Origin: Megamerina dolium
Taxonomy: Eukaryota > Arthropoda > Insecta > Diptera > Megamerinidae
Reading direction: 5' to 3'
Length of the DNA: 64,000 bases
NCBI GenBank assembly: GCA_963854835.1
Contig: OY978525.1
Location: 121,389,240-121,453,239 of the forward strand
Shown: positions 55,901 to 63,055 of the stretch, one piece after another
How the letters are laid out: every line of letters begins with the position of its first letter
How positions within the stretch are numbered: position 1 is the stretch's first letter
Translations under genes and position numbers: made by a program
The notes under the pieces: model-generated
Seen by the model: only the letters and a program-made list of their open reading frames with translations
What the model was told of the DNA's origin: nothing
The model's database searches: none

Positions 55901-58127
55901 TAAAGTTGATTTCACGGTGAAAATCCAATCTGACAAATCTACAGCAAAAATCAATAACCGTTTAAGATTATTTGATCAATATTTGTTAAAATCTTCTGAA
56001 CTCAAAGAAATATTTTTCAATGAATACAACTACTTTAGTCCTTTGAATATAATATTTCTTTTCGTTTTGCAAATTTTCTCAAAATATTCGGTCATTAGGA
56101 ATATTTTATACAATCTTAAGCTATATCTGCCAGAAATTATAATGTTGCATTTTTTTTTCGTCCCGACTAGACACGTTTTGCTCGACAGGAATGTCTTCTA
56201 CATGCAATGCAGCAGGAAAATAAGGCGCTGCTAATGCGCATTCGTCAATATGAACACTGTCTGGACGATGTTATGCGAAAGGTAGTCGACGCCATTGTAG
56301 CCGAAGATAATCTACGCGAAGAAGTTGCCATGCTCAAGAGTCGAGTACGTGATTTGGAGGCCCAAAACGCAGCACTATCTGCAAGTCCGGCAAAAGGGCG
56401 TGACGAAGGCTATTGCACCATGAGTAGTGGACAACCACAACCGTCGAATGGTCATCTTGAAGATTTGCCCGAAGAGCCGGAGCAATGGTTGTTGCCACAA
56501 GCAGAACCATGCTCAACGGAAATGGAGGACTGGAGCATGTCGCAAGAAGAATTGGCTGTGATTACATTAGATGAGGAACGCGAACGTGAACAACATCACC
56601 AACAACAACAACAACGACAACAACTACGTCAACAGCGATATCTTCATCAAACAAAACAAAACTGTGGTGCAGGTAGTGTTGGAGGCGGAGGTGGAGGTGG
56701 TGGTGGTAGTGAGCATGATTGGATATGGAATTCAAATGATTTTTTAAATTCAACAATTGTGGAAACAGATTCAGCATCAGACAGTATCACACAATTGCTG
56801 CAACAGAAAGTAAGTTGGGCGATAATATTGTATTTTATTTTGCATTCTTTGAATTTCATTTTCGATTCGAAATTTCGAATTTCTGCCAACTGTATTTGAA
56901 CTTATTTCTGAATCAGTCTGAAATCAAGTTCGATCGAAAGTGTATTTCAGAATATGCATGATTATGCGGAAAATATGAATTATTTTTTGATGCTTCACAT
57001 TTCTAATAGATTGTCTACTCAGAGGATGAAGAAGTTGCATGCACAGAATTTACAAACGACTTTTACAAGTTGGTCAATATACGTTCCAACTCCACACGTA
57101 GTCTTTATTCATATATTGAAGGAGAGACTGATGATGAAGATGAGGACGAGGATGACGACGACGACGACGACGATGATGATGAGGATTCCAGCCTATCGAA
57201 TAATAATATTCGCCTGCGTTTAGAAAAAAATTCAGCAACAACGAAACTGAAAGGACCAAGTCCAACGCCAAGCGAAGCTGGTCGAGCTCAGGTCACAAGT
57301 TGCTCCTCAAGCGAAACAGACGAACTATCACATCGTACAGCACACGAAGAATTAGGTGAATTAAAAGGGAAAGCAAATCTTGTGGAACCACAGTCGGCTA
57401 ACACAAGCAGTCAACAGCACGATAGTGATATTGAAATTGAGGATGTTCAATTACATCGAGTGGATCAACCGCAGTCGCAGCAGCAAAAACTCAATGAACA
57501 ACGATGCATTGAGAAAATAATTAAAACCGAACTACGAAAACCACCTTTACCACCACCACCTCAACAGCTGGTCAAATCGAAATCCACGCTGGACGAAGAT
57601 GAGCCCAGCTGTATATTGCGCAACAATCAGAGGCGAGAAATCGAATCGAGTGTAGTGCGCAGTGGTAGTGTAAATTGTGCGATTGCAAGCAAAATTGCAA
57701 AGGGTATAACGACAACTGGTTTGAATGGACAAAGGACGTCAGCAGCGGCAATATCGACAGGAAATTCGTGGCGAAAAAGCAATGGTTGGAAACGTATCAC
57801 ATCACCTACACAAACATCGAATGCACTTATATCACCCAAACGAGTAAGTTAATCTATCCTAATGTTATCCAGAGTCACATAGTTTAAAAATATCTCTTTT
57901 TTTTTTTATTTGACCTCCGGTAGGATATTAAAAGTAATCATGCCACATCGAAGGTGATACCAACTAGAATTCCAACATGTATACCAATGTCAGCTATAAC
58001 AATGAACACAACAACAACAACGGCAACAATAAATGCTGCGCAACAACAGCCGACGCAACAGACACAGCCTGTTCGAAAATCGAAAATTCCTCCGCCAGTA
58101 CCCGTGCGACGTTCCTATGCCAGTTAA
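14125..58127 (+). CDS. NCKAP5/NCKAP5L (Cep169)-like coiled-coil protein, eight coding exons
   Basis: Exons 14125-14159, 33340-33502, 39277-39345, 53337-53389, 55136-55205, 56171-56809, 57010-57843 and 57924-58127 all have AG/GT borders. Their phases fit (exon 1 ends two bases into a codon and exon 2 supplies the third, likewise exons 4 and 5), giving 688 residues. Residues ~67-200 are heptad-like coiled coil; 157-202 (YE-CLD-V, LREE, LK-RV-DLE-QN, LSA) match the conserved N-terminal block of vertebrate NCKAP5 and NCKAP5L as I know it. GRDEGYCTMSSG follows at 206-217, then Gln-rich, Gly (301-309) and acidic (384-402) tracts. SKIP at 674-677 in a basic, Pro-rich tail is an SxIP-type EB-binding motif. 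In vertebrates NCKAP5L/Cep169 tracks microtubule plus ends and sits at centrosomes; the same role is inferred here. Additional phase-0 exons or alternative promoters in the long introns cannot be excluded. The family call is fairly sure; the full-length model is moderately sure. Confidence 0.8.
14370..15330 (+). pseudogene. Decayed mariner transposon
   Basis: Translation with frameshifts gives ISKE-FGHILHEELN, VDET-W (first catalytic Asp region), and KTAKFNDLKYELLKHPQY followed after a stop by SDLDPSDYYL (third catalytic Asp, D34D context). This order and spacing are those of a mariner transposase. Many stops and frameshifts make it non-functional. The ends are approximate; I could not define terminal repeats. 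It lies at the start of intron 1 of the NCKAP5-like gene, 5' to the nested gene. Confidence 0.7.
15617..15769 (+). mobile_element. tRNA-derived SINE, internally shortened, with 11-bp target-site duplication
   Basis: Starts GGTGCCGTAGCTCAGTGGTTAG with B box GGATTCAATTCCCG and then jumps to the SINE 3' end (GAGCCCTCCGGGGCTTATCAG), with roughly 200 bp of body missing, ending in a long T run. ATAATACAAAG flanks it at 15606-15616 and 15770-15780. The duplication encloses the short form, which suggests it inserted already shortened rather than being deleted later. Confidence 0.85.
16871..17867 (-). CDS. Predicted secreted protein of unknown family, two exons, nested in intron 1
   Basis: Exon 1 is 17867-17483 and exon 2 is 17406-16871 on the - strand. 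Donor gtaagt and acceptor attattag border a 76-bp intron, and the split codon G/AT makes Asp, giving 306 residues. The N-terminus MFLAIGLFLIVSNVEA is a good signal peptide, so mature protein probably starts at TFNEDSRVQ. Exon 1 has no Cys. Exon 2 has five (CQCD, KFC, DDC, IEC), one N-glycosylation sequon (NQT) and a Ser/Thr/Asn-rich linker before a more compact C-terminal region. A basic RRRTK site precedes the exon junction. I do not recognise the family. The gene lies wholly inside the 19-kb first intron of the NCKAP5-like gene, on the opposite strand, so it has its own promoter. Confidence 0.82.
17895..17900 (-). promoter_or_regulatory. Candidate initiator (TCAGTG) of the nested secreted-protein gene
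   Basis: Reading the - strand, TCAGTG lies 28 bases before the ATG and fits the insect Inr consensus TCAGTY. It would give a 5' UTR of about 31 bases. I see no clear TATA box 25-35 bases upstream. A hexamer match is weak evidence alone; position is what makes it plausible. Confidence 0.35.
19948..19977. repeat. (TGC)10 trinucleotide repeat in intron 1
   Basis: Ten perfect TGC units. No open frame or splice signals make it coding here, so it is treated as an intronic microsatellite. It lies between the nested gene and exon 2 of the NCKAP5-like gene. Confidence 0.9.
23091..23118. promoter_or_regulatory. Paired X-box-like (RFX-type) inverted repeat
   Basis: TTGCCTAGGT (23092-23101) and its exact inverse ACCTAGGCAA (23108-23117) are six bases apart. 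Each arm is itself close to the RFX X-box, e.g. ATTGCCTAGGTAAC (consensus of the type GTTGCC-N2-GGTAAC). It lies in intron 1 of the NCKAP5-like gene. Function is inferred from the motif only. Confidence 0.35.
24318..25365 (-). mobile_element. Tc1/mariner-type element, decayed, carrying a SINE insertion
   Basis: The ends form an imperfect inverted repeat (AAGGGTTTCCCATTA on the left, CAGTGTTTCCCAATAGG as the inverse of the right), each next to TA, the target site of this superfamily. The - strand encodes degraded transposase pieces: ITVNGERYKSMYTDF, DMYFKQNGANFHT (where family members have QDGA, so the second catalytic Asp is lost), and further on RVIENCSDWIRQCKKSRDGH and HLNDI. Stops interrupt it. 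A SINE (about 24906-25275) splits the element. Confidence 0.7.
24906..25275 (-). mobile_element. tRNA-derived SINE, near full length, inserted in a Tc1/mariner element
   Basis: On the - strand it begins GGGTGCCGTAGCTCAGTGGTTAG and has the B box GGTTCAATCCCCGG, the whole body and the GAGCCCTTTGGGGCTTTAAGTG tail, ending in an A-rich stretch on the + strand. AACATAAAAA flanks it at 24896-24905 and 25276-25285. It interrupts transposase-related sequence, so it arrived after the DNA transposon. Confidence 0.85.
31369..31900 (+). pseudogene. Mariner transposase with internal deletion
   Basis: The first frame (31369-31650) has APRSGKP, ELNIPPKTTWNYLSKTGYKK and LDVWVPHELTQKK, the second helix-turn-helix and the WVPHEL motif just before the catalytic core of mariner transposases. 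After a frameshift, 31680-31898 reads LGSEVLMHSPYRPELASSDY, containing the third catalytic Asp of the D34D triad, then the C-terminus to IEENG and a stop. Between them the first and second catalytic Asp regions are gone; the junction lies near 31672-31682. It is a typical internally deleted, non-autonomous derivative. Confidence 0.8.
33340..33502 (+). CDS. NCKAP5-like gene, exon 2
   Basis: The acceptor tttacag ends at 33339 and the donor gtaagt starts at 33503. The exon supplies residues 12-66, starting PLDIKECEDDDKDDLHPF, an acidic then polar stretch with no recognised domain. It ends on a codon boundary. Stop codons lie soon after the donor in the same frame, and coding bias stands out against the surrounding AT-rich DNA. 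Confidence 0.7.
33503..39276 (+). other. Intron 2 of the NCKAP5-like gene (5.8 kb)
   Basis: Bounded by gtaagt and taacag. Contains a SINE fragment (34309) and a relatively GC-rich patch (about 36900-37500) with a possible alternative first exon. Otherwise AT-rich, with no coding evidence; open frames at 34880-35110 and 37784-38065 lack any recognisable feature. Confidence 0.6.
34309..34420 (+). mobile_element. SINE fragment with internal deletion
   Basis: GGTGTCGTAGTTCAGTGGTTAGTGCG with CCTTCTGATCTG is the SINE head. It is joined directly to body sequence GGCAATTCTTCCGGCAGTAA through AGCTTCTAAAAGAACTCTGTGACA and then stops. The B box and the 3' part are missing. I see no target-site duplication. 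Confidence 0.7.
39277..39345 (+). CDS. NCKAP5-like gene, exon 3 (start of coiled coil)
   Basis: A 23-codon exon between ttaacag (ending 39276) and gtgagt (39346), phase 0 at both ends. It encodes EVLEGRIVELEEALLRLQEK and three more residues, a clear amphipathic heptad pattern. Because both ends are phase 0, it could be skipped or joined to an alternative first exon without breaking the frame. Confidence 0.75.
41605..41660. repeat. (ATC)n / (GTC)n trinucleotide repeat in intron 3
   Basis: About 15 ATC/CAT units with one ATT interruption, ending in three GTC units. No coding evidence. Confidence 0.9.
43911..43946. repeat. Perfect 12-bp hairpin
   Basis: GAGCTCCTATAG at 43911-43922 and its exact inverse CTATAGGAGCTC at 43935-43946 enclose a 12-base A-rich loop. 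It lies in intron 3 of the NCKAP5-like gene with no nearby coding signal. It could be a small palindrome left by a mobile element or a structured intronic RNA; neither is shown. Confidence 0.5.
49549..49747. repeat. Inverted-repeat (foldback-like) segment rich in ATTAATCG
   Basis: AATTATTCGATTAATCA at 49549-49565 is the exact inverse of 49731-49747, with 165 bases between. Extra partial copies of TAATCGAATAA and TTAATCA lie just inside and outside both arms, so the arms themselves are internally repetitive. No coding sequence is seen; it may be a MITE or a foldback element. Confidence 0.55.
49844..50596 (-). mobile_element. 753-bp internally deleted Tc1/mariner-type element with intact inverted ends
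   Basis: Both ends carry CAGGGTGATTTTTTA as an inverted repeat, and each end abuts TA (49842-49843 and 50597-50598), the expected target duplication. On the - strand, EIVFSDEAHFWLNG (first catalytic Asp) is followed in another frame by GFWAG and VNGERYRAMITNFL, then by TPLDYFLWGYVKAHVYID and the C-terminal LEANIEEFIREIL. The second catalytic Asp region is deleted, and stops and frameshifts are present. The intact ends mean it could once have been mobilised by a full-length relative. Confidence 0.85.
52931..52985. repeat. Two-copy 32-bp tandem duplication
   Basis: TTTTTAGACATCTACGCC occurs twice, 32 bases apart, in a T-rich setting, shortly before exon 4 of the NCKAP5-like gene. It looks like replication slippage. 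Confidence 0.7.
53337..53389 (+). CDS. NCKAP5-like gene, exon 4
   Basis: A 53-bp exon between tatttcag (ending 53336) and gtatgt (53390), coding SQCASPTFEKELREQLE plus two bases of the next codon. It continues the coiled coil. The split codon is completed as Asn by exon 5, which supports the pairing. Confidence 0.72.
53390..55135 (+). other. Intron 4 of the NCKAP5-like gene (1.7 kb)
   Basis: Bounded by gtatgt and ttgcag. AT-rich; I see no repeats or coding sequence. A few low-order direct repeats (for example CATTACCTTCC twice near 54035-54060) are all that stands out. Confidence 0.65.
55136..55205 (+). CDS. NCKAP5-like gene, exon 5
   Basis: A 70-bp exon between ctttgcag (ending 55135) and gtacgt (55206). 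One base completes the Asn codon from exon 4, then 23 codons read MNRVMKSKERKQMQTFRDHK and three more residues, ending in phase 0. It is basic and helical in character. A full-length SINE lies only ~65 bp beyond the donor. Confidence 0.72.
55272..55627 (+). mobile_element. tRNA-derived SINE, full length, with 14-bp target-site duplication
   Basis: Head GGGTGCCGTAGCTCAGTGG, B box GGGTTCAATCCCCGG, full body and GAGCCCTTCGGG 3' end with a T/A-rich tail. TATAGATTTATATT flanks it perfectly at 55258-55271 and 55628-55641. It lies in the 965-bp intron between exons 5 and 6 of the NCKAP5-like gene, in the sense direction. Confidence 0.9.
55745..55880 (-). pseudogene. Tc1/mariner-type transposase fragment
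   Basis: On the - strand the sequence reads roughly NWPSKVI-FDSFGLLFVG, the degraded counterpart of the P-RS-DL-PLD-FLWG segment around the last catalytic acidic residue. It resembles the equivalent part of the elements at 24318 and 49844. No ends are visible. Confidence 0.45.
56171..56809 (+). CDS. NCKAP5-like gene, exon 6 (conserved NCKAP5 block)
   Basis: Starts TRFARQECLLHAMQQENK after acceptor gactag (ending 56170) and ends in Lys before gtaagt (56810), phase 0, 213 codons. It contains the block most diagnostic of the family (residues 157-202) and the GRDEGYCTMSSG motif, then an acidic/Trp segment, a Gln-rich run (about 272-290) and a Gly run. The open frame simply continues into the intron, where codon use changes abruptly. 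Confidence 0.88.
57010..57843 (+). CDS. NCKAP5-like gene, exon 7 (acidic, disordered)
   Basis: Acceptor ttctaatag ends at 57009 and donor gtaagt starts at 57844; 278 codons, phase 0 both sides. It opens IVYSEDEEVACTEFTNDFYK, then RSNSTRSLYSYIEGE, then a 19-residue Asp/Glu run encoded by GAT/GAC/GAG repeats (about 57130-57186). The rest is Ser-, Thr- and Gln-rich and probably unstructured. The opening segment looks like a conserved short linear region, while the remainder is low complexity. Confidence 0.85.
57924..58127 (+). CDS. NCKAP5-like gene, exon 8 (C-terminus, SxIP motif)
   Basis: Acceptor ctccggtag ends at 57923 after an 80-bp intron, and the stop TAA is at 58125-58127. The 67 codons include TRIP (residues 635-638), a Thr/Gln-rich stretch and a basic Pro-rich end carrying SKIPPPVPVRR. 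SxIP in basic, Pro/Ser-rich surroundings is the known EB1-binding signature. Confidence 0.82.
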   Translation, partial: DIKSNHATSKVIPTRIPTCIPMSAITMNTTTTTATINAAQQQPTQQTQPVRKSKIPPPVPVRRSYAS

Positions 58128-60215
58128 ATTGAATTTTGTACTAGCAGTTGAAATCTCGAAAACATTTATTTATTTAAGCCACAAACAACACAAAACAGAA
58201 AAAAATTTAAAAGACTTAAATGTGATATATATAAAAGAAAAAGAAAAAGAAGAAACCGATAAGCAAAAAGCAAAACTAGGGCTAATAGAAAGAGTAAAAC
58301 ACCAATTTTACGAATCTAATTAAGTAAATGTTAAATTTGAACACGTAAACGGACACCAGATCAAGTAAAAAACTTTTTTCACCACACTCCTCAAACGAAA
58401 TGTCAGAAGAGTGCAATTAATTTGGTTGTAAAATTGTTTTTTTTTTTTCGTTTTTCACCTGCGTGTGTTTAGTTTCTGTAAGTAGCAGAGAAAATAACTG
58501 GCGCCGTTAACAGCATATTAACAGTGCCAATGTTAATTAGTCGTGCTTGCTTTTGAATATTATATTTATTAAAATACACAAAATATGTATTTCGAATATT
58601 ATAATTATGCATATTCAATTATACTGCATATATGTAAAATCAATTCCTTGATTAATCTGACATTTTAGGGATGTTCTTTTGTAAATTAATTACTTTCATC
58701 TTATATTATTGCTATTCCGAATTAATTTGTATAAGAAATTATTTATTCTAATTGAAATTTGCATTTAAATTTAATTAATACAGAAACAAAAATGTACATA
58801 ATATGAAGAAAAAAAAAAACTCATCCCGATATTTGTCAAATATAATGCAGCAATCCAAACTATTAACGATTAAGTAGTCTTCCGCACAATTAAATATATA
58901 AAAAGAAAACAACAAAAAACGAGTAAAATGAGACACAATTGAACACAAAAAATAAATGTCCTAAAATACAACCAAAAAGAAAGTAGATAAGCCTATTACA
59001 AAAGACTAAACCCACTATTAAGTCGAATATTATTGGAAAATTCACATGAATATGCTAACGATCTAATAAACTAATAGAAGAAATATGGTAATTTCAATCT
59101 CAATAATAATATTTTATGCAAGTAATCTTAGGCGAAAAGAAGTTAACATTTACATCCAGAACTTCGTACGTAAAATTACAATTTAAGTGATATTTCGCCT
59201 AATGTAGTGAAAGCCAATAATTACATATAATAAAATTAAATATGGTTTCTATTTATAGCAGTATATTAAGAAATAAATTACGAAAAAAGCATACAAAACG
59301 AACATATCGATGGTGTAACGCACAAACGTGTTGTGACAAATTAAAAATGTTTCTTAACTGGTTTAGGTAGGATTTGTATTTACAAGATTTATAACATTTC
59401 TTTATACCGACGGCAAGCTATTGTTCTGTAGTCATAACTCATTTTGACCAACAAGTGTACTTAACACATTTGTGCGCAACACTATCGATATGTAAAATGA
59501 AAATAGATTTAAGTAAATACAACAAGAAGAAGAAAAATCCAAGAAATTAGCTTTTATAATATCTAAGTTTAAATAAGAAAAGAAAAGGTTTATACATATA
59601 AAATACCTACACATATGTATATACCATATTTCTCTACCAAACAAGGCGAAAGATATGTGTGTGTCTGTGACGCCTTCCAGAAAATGTTGAAGAACGTGTC
59701 CTTGTCCATAATACAATAATGATGAAAATGCATACCCATATACCTACAATACCGTATATACATATACATACATATATACAAAAACCCATATATACATATA
59801 CTAAAATTGTAATATTCAATAACATAGATATGATTCGTACATATATCAACTGTATGCCTATATAATTAATGTATAGTATGTATGTATATCATCCAACAGG
59901 GTGGAAATTTCAAATTGTATTTTTCATAGTGTAGCCAGTACAAAGCATATACATAGAAATACATACCTTTAATACGATTTGAAAATAAATAGTATATAAA
60001 ATAAAAAACAATGTTAAAAATCTGCAAGACACTTATTAAATGTTATTTTGTAAATAATCAAAAAAAAAAATACGAGTACATACATACTTTTTTTTATTAA
60101 TTAAATAATTATCATATATAGTATATGCATATACATATTTATTTAATATTGATGATAGTCTTAACACTTGTATGAGCGAAGTTGGAAATAAATCGAAATC
60201 GATCTACATATTTAT
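58128..60215 (+). other. Probable long 3' UTR of the NCKAP5-like gene
   Basis: AT-rich sequence without a supported coding region follows the stop codon. AATAAA-type signals lie near 58950, 59982 and 60186; the last is followed by T/G-rich sequence (about 60205-60250) and is a reasonable main poly(A) site. The exact transcript end is inferred. The region also holds many TACATA/TATGTA runs. Confidence 0.4.
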
Positions 60216-61542
60216 TAAAGACTGTTGATGAATTTCTTTATTATTTGTCTCATCTTTTTTATACATCCGACTTGTTTTCCAAACTCTAAACACATTGGTA
60301 AAATATTTACATTCGTTGGGCACAGTATACAACTGAAGCCAACAGAAACTAAGGAAGATGCGACCCAATGAATACTTGGTCAATTTAGGATATGAATTCA
60401 GCCATGCTTACTATGTGATAAGCGAATTGACTATTTGTACTTTATTTATTTAATTTCAATACAAACACAAATCCTAAAAAGGAAGGAGTCCGCAGCTATG
60501 TTATTTCTCTAGAAAATTGATAATGATGCCTTCAAAGTGGAGTTTTATCACCACTACTCTGGTGAATATTATCAGACAATATGTTAGAAAATTTAAACAT
60601 TAATGCCGAAAGGCCATCGACTATGCAGATGATATCAAAATTATTATTTGTAATCATGGAAAATCAATTTCAATTGATTCCTTGATTTTACATAAAATTA
60701 GTGCCATACCCTTAGCCTCGGTGCCTTAGAAAATGAACATCAATACATCAACATCTTCTAGGCAGGATCTTTCACGAAAAATTTTTGGCTGGAAGAACAA
60801 GAGAAATCCAGCGCGTGATATGCACGTGCCAGACGCTTAGACGACGTCTCTAGGATTCTCCAATTCAGGTATATTCGCAAGCGGTTAGTTTGAGGGTCTT
60901 ACATGCTACTTTCTAATCTCCAAATTATTAGAGTTATGGAGCTAAGGACATATACGGTGTGATAATACATTGGGCCTATATTGGCCGATCAAATTAAGGC
61001 AACGATATATTTATGATACTTGAAAATACATCGTAATAGGTCGTAATAAGTCGAACAGCCAAAATGTCGGAAAACTTATTTTATTTCTTTAAATTTCAAA
61101 TATCTGCAGTCATAGCTCATCGATTGCTTGTATATGGTGAGGCTTCTTTGAGTAAGTTTGACCTGTAAGTACATGCGAAATACTGCTTGCTAGGCATAAA
61201 CAACCGTCAAAATCAGAGAAAAAATAATAGTATCAGCATTATTTATATTAAAACTCAATATTAAACGACTTAGCTTAGAAACATGTTAAAAGTATAAATA
61301 AAAAAAGATTAAAACCAAAAAAAAAATAATAATAAATAAATAAATAAAAAAGAACTACCAGCATAATGAAAATAAATTTCTATACATATGCAGTACGACG
61401 CAAATTTGCAAAAAAAGGATCTAAACCAAAAAATGCTAAACAATATAGTGTAGAGAGTAAGAGAAATATCTAAGTTATGATCATAATAATTATTATAATT
61501 ACAATACTGAAACAAAAAAATCGGTAGACGAACACTAGACAC
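60216..61542. other. Convergent spacer between the NCKAP5-like gene and mos
   Basis: Holds the probable reverse-transcriptase remnant (60540-60960) and then AT-rich sequence with AATAAATAAATAAA near 61330. The mos 3' UTR must lie in 61542 downwards, but no clear AATAAA on the - strand was found, so the end of that transcript is unplaced. Confidence 0.4.
60540..60960 (+). pseudogene. Probable non-LTR retrotransposon reverse-transcriptase remnant
   Basis: A + strand frame near 60618-60660 reads AIDYADDIKIIICNHGK, matching the YADD active-site neighbourhood of LINE reverse transcriptases (YADDI followed by a hydrophobic strand). Further on, frames give a Ser/Arg-rich stretch compatible with the downstream part of such proteins, but stops and frameshifts are frequent. 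Clade not determined. Confidence 0.4.
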
Positions 61543-63055
61543 TCATGAATGTAACAAACAAGTGCGCAGATCTTCTAATAATTGACGCAATTCCACAGCT
61601 TTTGGACGCAAGTGCCAATTGCTGTGCCAACAGTACTTGTAAATCGCCTCATATGATACTTCTTCCACACCATACGCACTCCTCGCATGGCCTGTGTAGT
61701 ATGGAAATTCCTTATTGGTTGTATTACAACAGTGCAAGGATTGCAAAGGGCGTCTGTTACATATGTTACTTTGATGGTTTACTCCTTCTATTGCCTTTTC
61801 CAGAAGGTTTGTATATTCATCTATTTGTTTTATGTGTCCCATAGAAAAATAAGATGGCTTATATGATGTACAAAAGCATCCTTCTTCATGCATATGCAAA
61901 TTTATTTGATGCTGATTATCTGCTTCACTAAATTCAACATGCTTATAATCGCTTGGACGTATATTATTTTTAACAACTTGATAGGCAACCACTTCATTGC
62001 ACTCAATCCAAAAATATGGCAATTTACGATACTTCAATTGCCACATTGTAATTGCAAGCGAATAAATATCAGCAGCTGATGTCAGATGCTCTTCGCGTAG
62101 TGCCTCCGGTGACATATAGCGGACGGTGCCCTACAGAAATAGAAATGCATATGAAATCAATCCAAAAATATAAGAATGAGGCGCACATTGAATATTGGTT
62201 ACCTTTGCAATGGTTTCACCACCATATTTCACCACCATATTCTCTTTGTGTTCATCACTCTCAAGCATTTTCATTGATGAGCCAAAATCACACAGTTTGC
62301 AAATATAATTACGCCGTCGTTTACCCTGCATATTCAGTATATTACGAAGATCCGGCTTCTGCTGATTGGAAATGCAACTTCCAAATGCTACCAAAACATT
62401 CTGAGGCTTTACATCCAAATGCAATACGTTGCGAATGTGGCAGTACTCCAATGCGGACAATATGTCCAGTGAAATACTGAAATAAATTTTTGTCTTTGTA
62501 TACGATGCGATGATCAATGCAACTCAATATACAATACTCTATGCAATAGTGGCAATTGCACTTGATCCAATACCATTTGTAGACATTGCCCCGAAAATCG
62601 TTCCATTATAACGATACCAAATTTGAGTGTCGATTCAATCTTTAATTGATGTGATTTATATTTATATTTTAATCAATCCAAAATGAAAGTACGAAAATAC
62701 CTTTAAAATCTTAACAATATTACGATGTTTCCAGCCCAAAATATTCGCTTCATTTCGCATCGATTGCATATTGCGTTCCTTCAGATTCTTCACTATCTTC
62801 ACAGCCACTTGTTTGGCTTTCGATCATAGAATTGACATTAAAGAGACAATTAACTTGAAGCTATGCTAAACGTATAATGAAATTTGTAAATTACCCCGAA
62901 ATATTGCCTTAAAGACAGTGCCATAAGCCCCTCTGCCCAGTATATTGCATTGGGAATTTTGTGGTGGTCCCTCTTGTAATATTTCATTGCGATTGGGCGT
63001 ATTTAATATTAAGCCATTTTCATTTGTGTTCACCAGTGGCGGTTGCAACAGTTCC
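61543..63055 (-). CDS. mos: Mos-type serine/threonine protein kinase (5' end missing)
   Basis: Five - strand exons join in phase: 63055-62895, 62816-62701, 62639-62533, 62476-62203 and 62130-61543, giving 414 residues plus stop. Kinase landmarks in order: glycine loop GRGAYGTVFKA, VAVKIVK with the ATP-binding Lys, Glu of helix C in RNEANIL, catalytic loop HLDVKPQNVL, CDFGSS, MSPEAL in place of APE, DIYSLAITMWQ, and a late RP Arg. HLD instead of HRD is characteristic of Mos, a MAPK kinase kinase that drives MEK/ERK signalling in oocyte meiosis. The first visible exon begins with the last base of a codon and has no ATG, so at least one upstream exon is missing. A segment of ~99 residues (61654-61950) replaces a much shorter stretch of vertebrate Mos. 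The splice acceptor of the second exon (gatcgaaag) lacks a pyrimidine tract but is the only one keeping phase. Confidence 0.88.

Noticed and set aside
55881..56234. 117-residue frame overlapping the start of exon 6
   Set aside because: It lies in the intron and runs into exon 6 in a different frame; the exon's own frame is fixed by the conserved coiled coil.
56562..57271. His- and Pro-rich frames on the - strand
   Set aside because: Antisense readings of the Gln, Gly and Asp/Glu tracts of the NCKAP5-like gene.
61545..62480. Open frames on the + strand opposite mos
   Set aside because: Shadows of the mos coding exons on the other strand.
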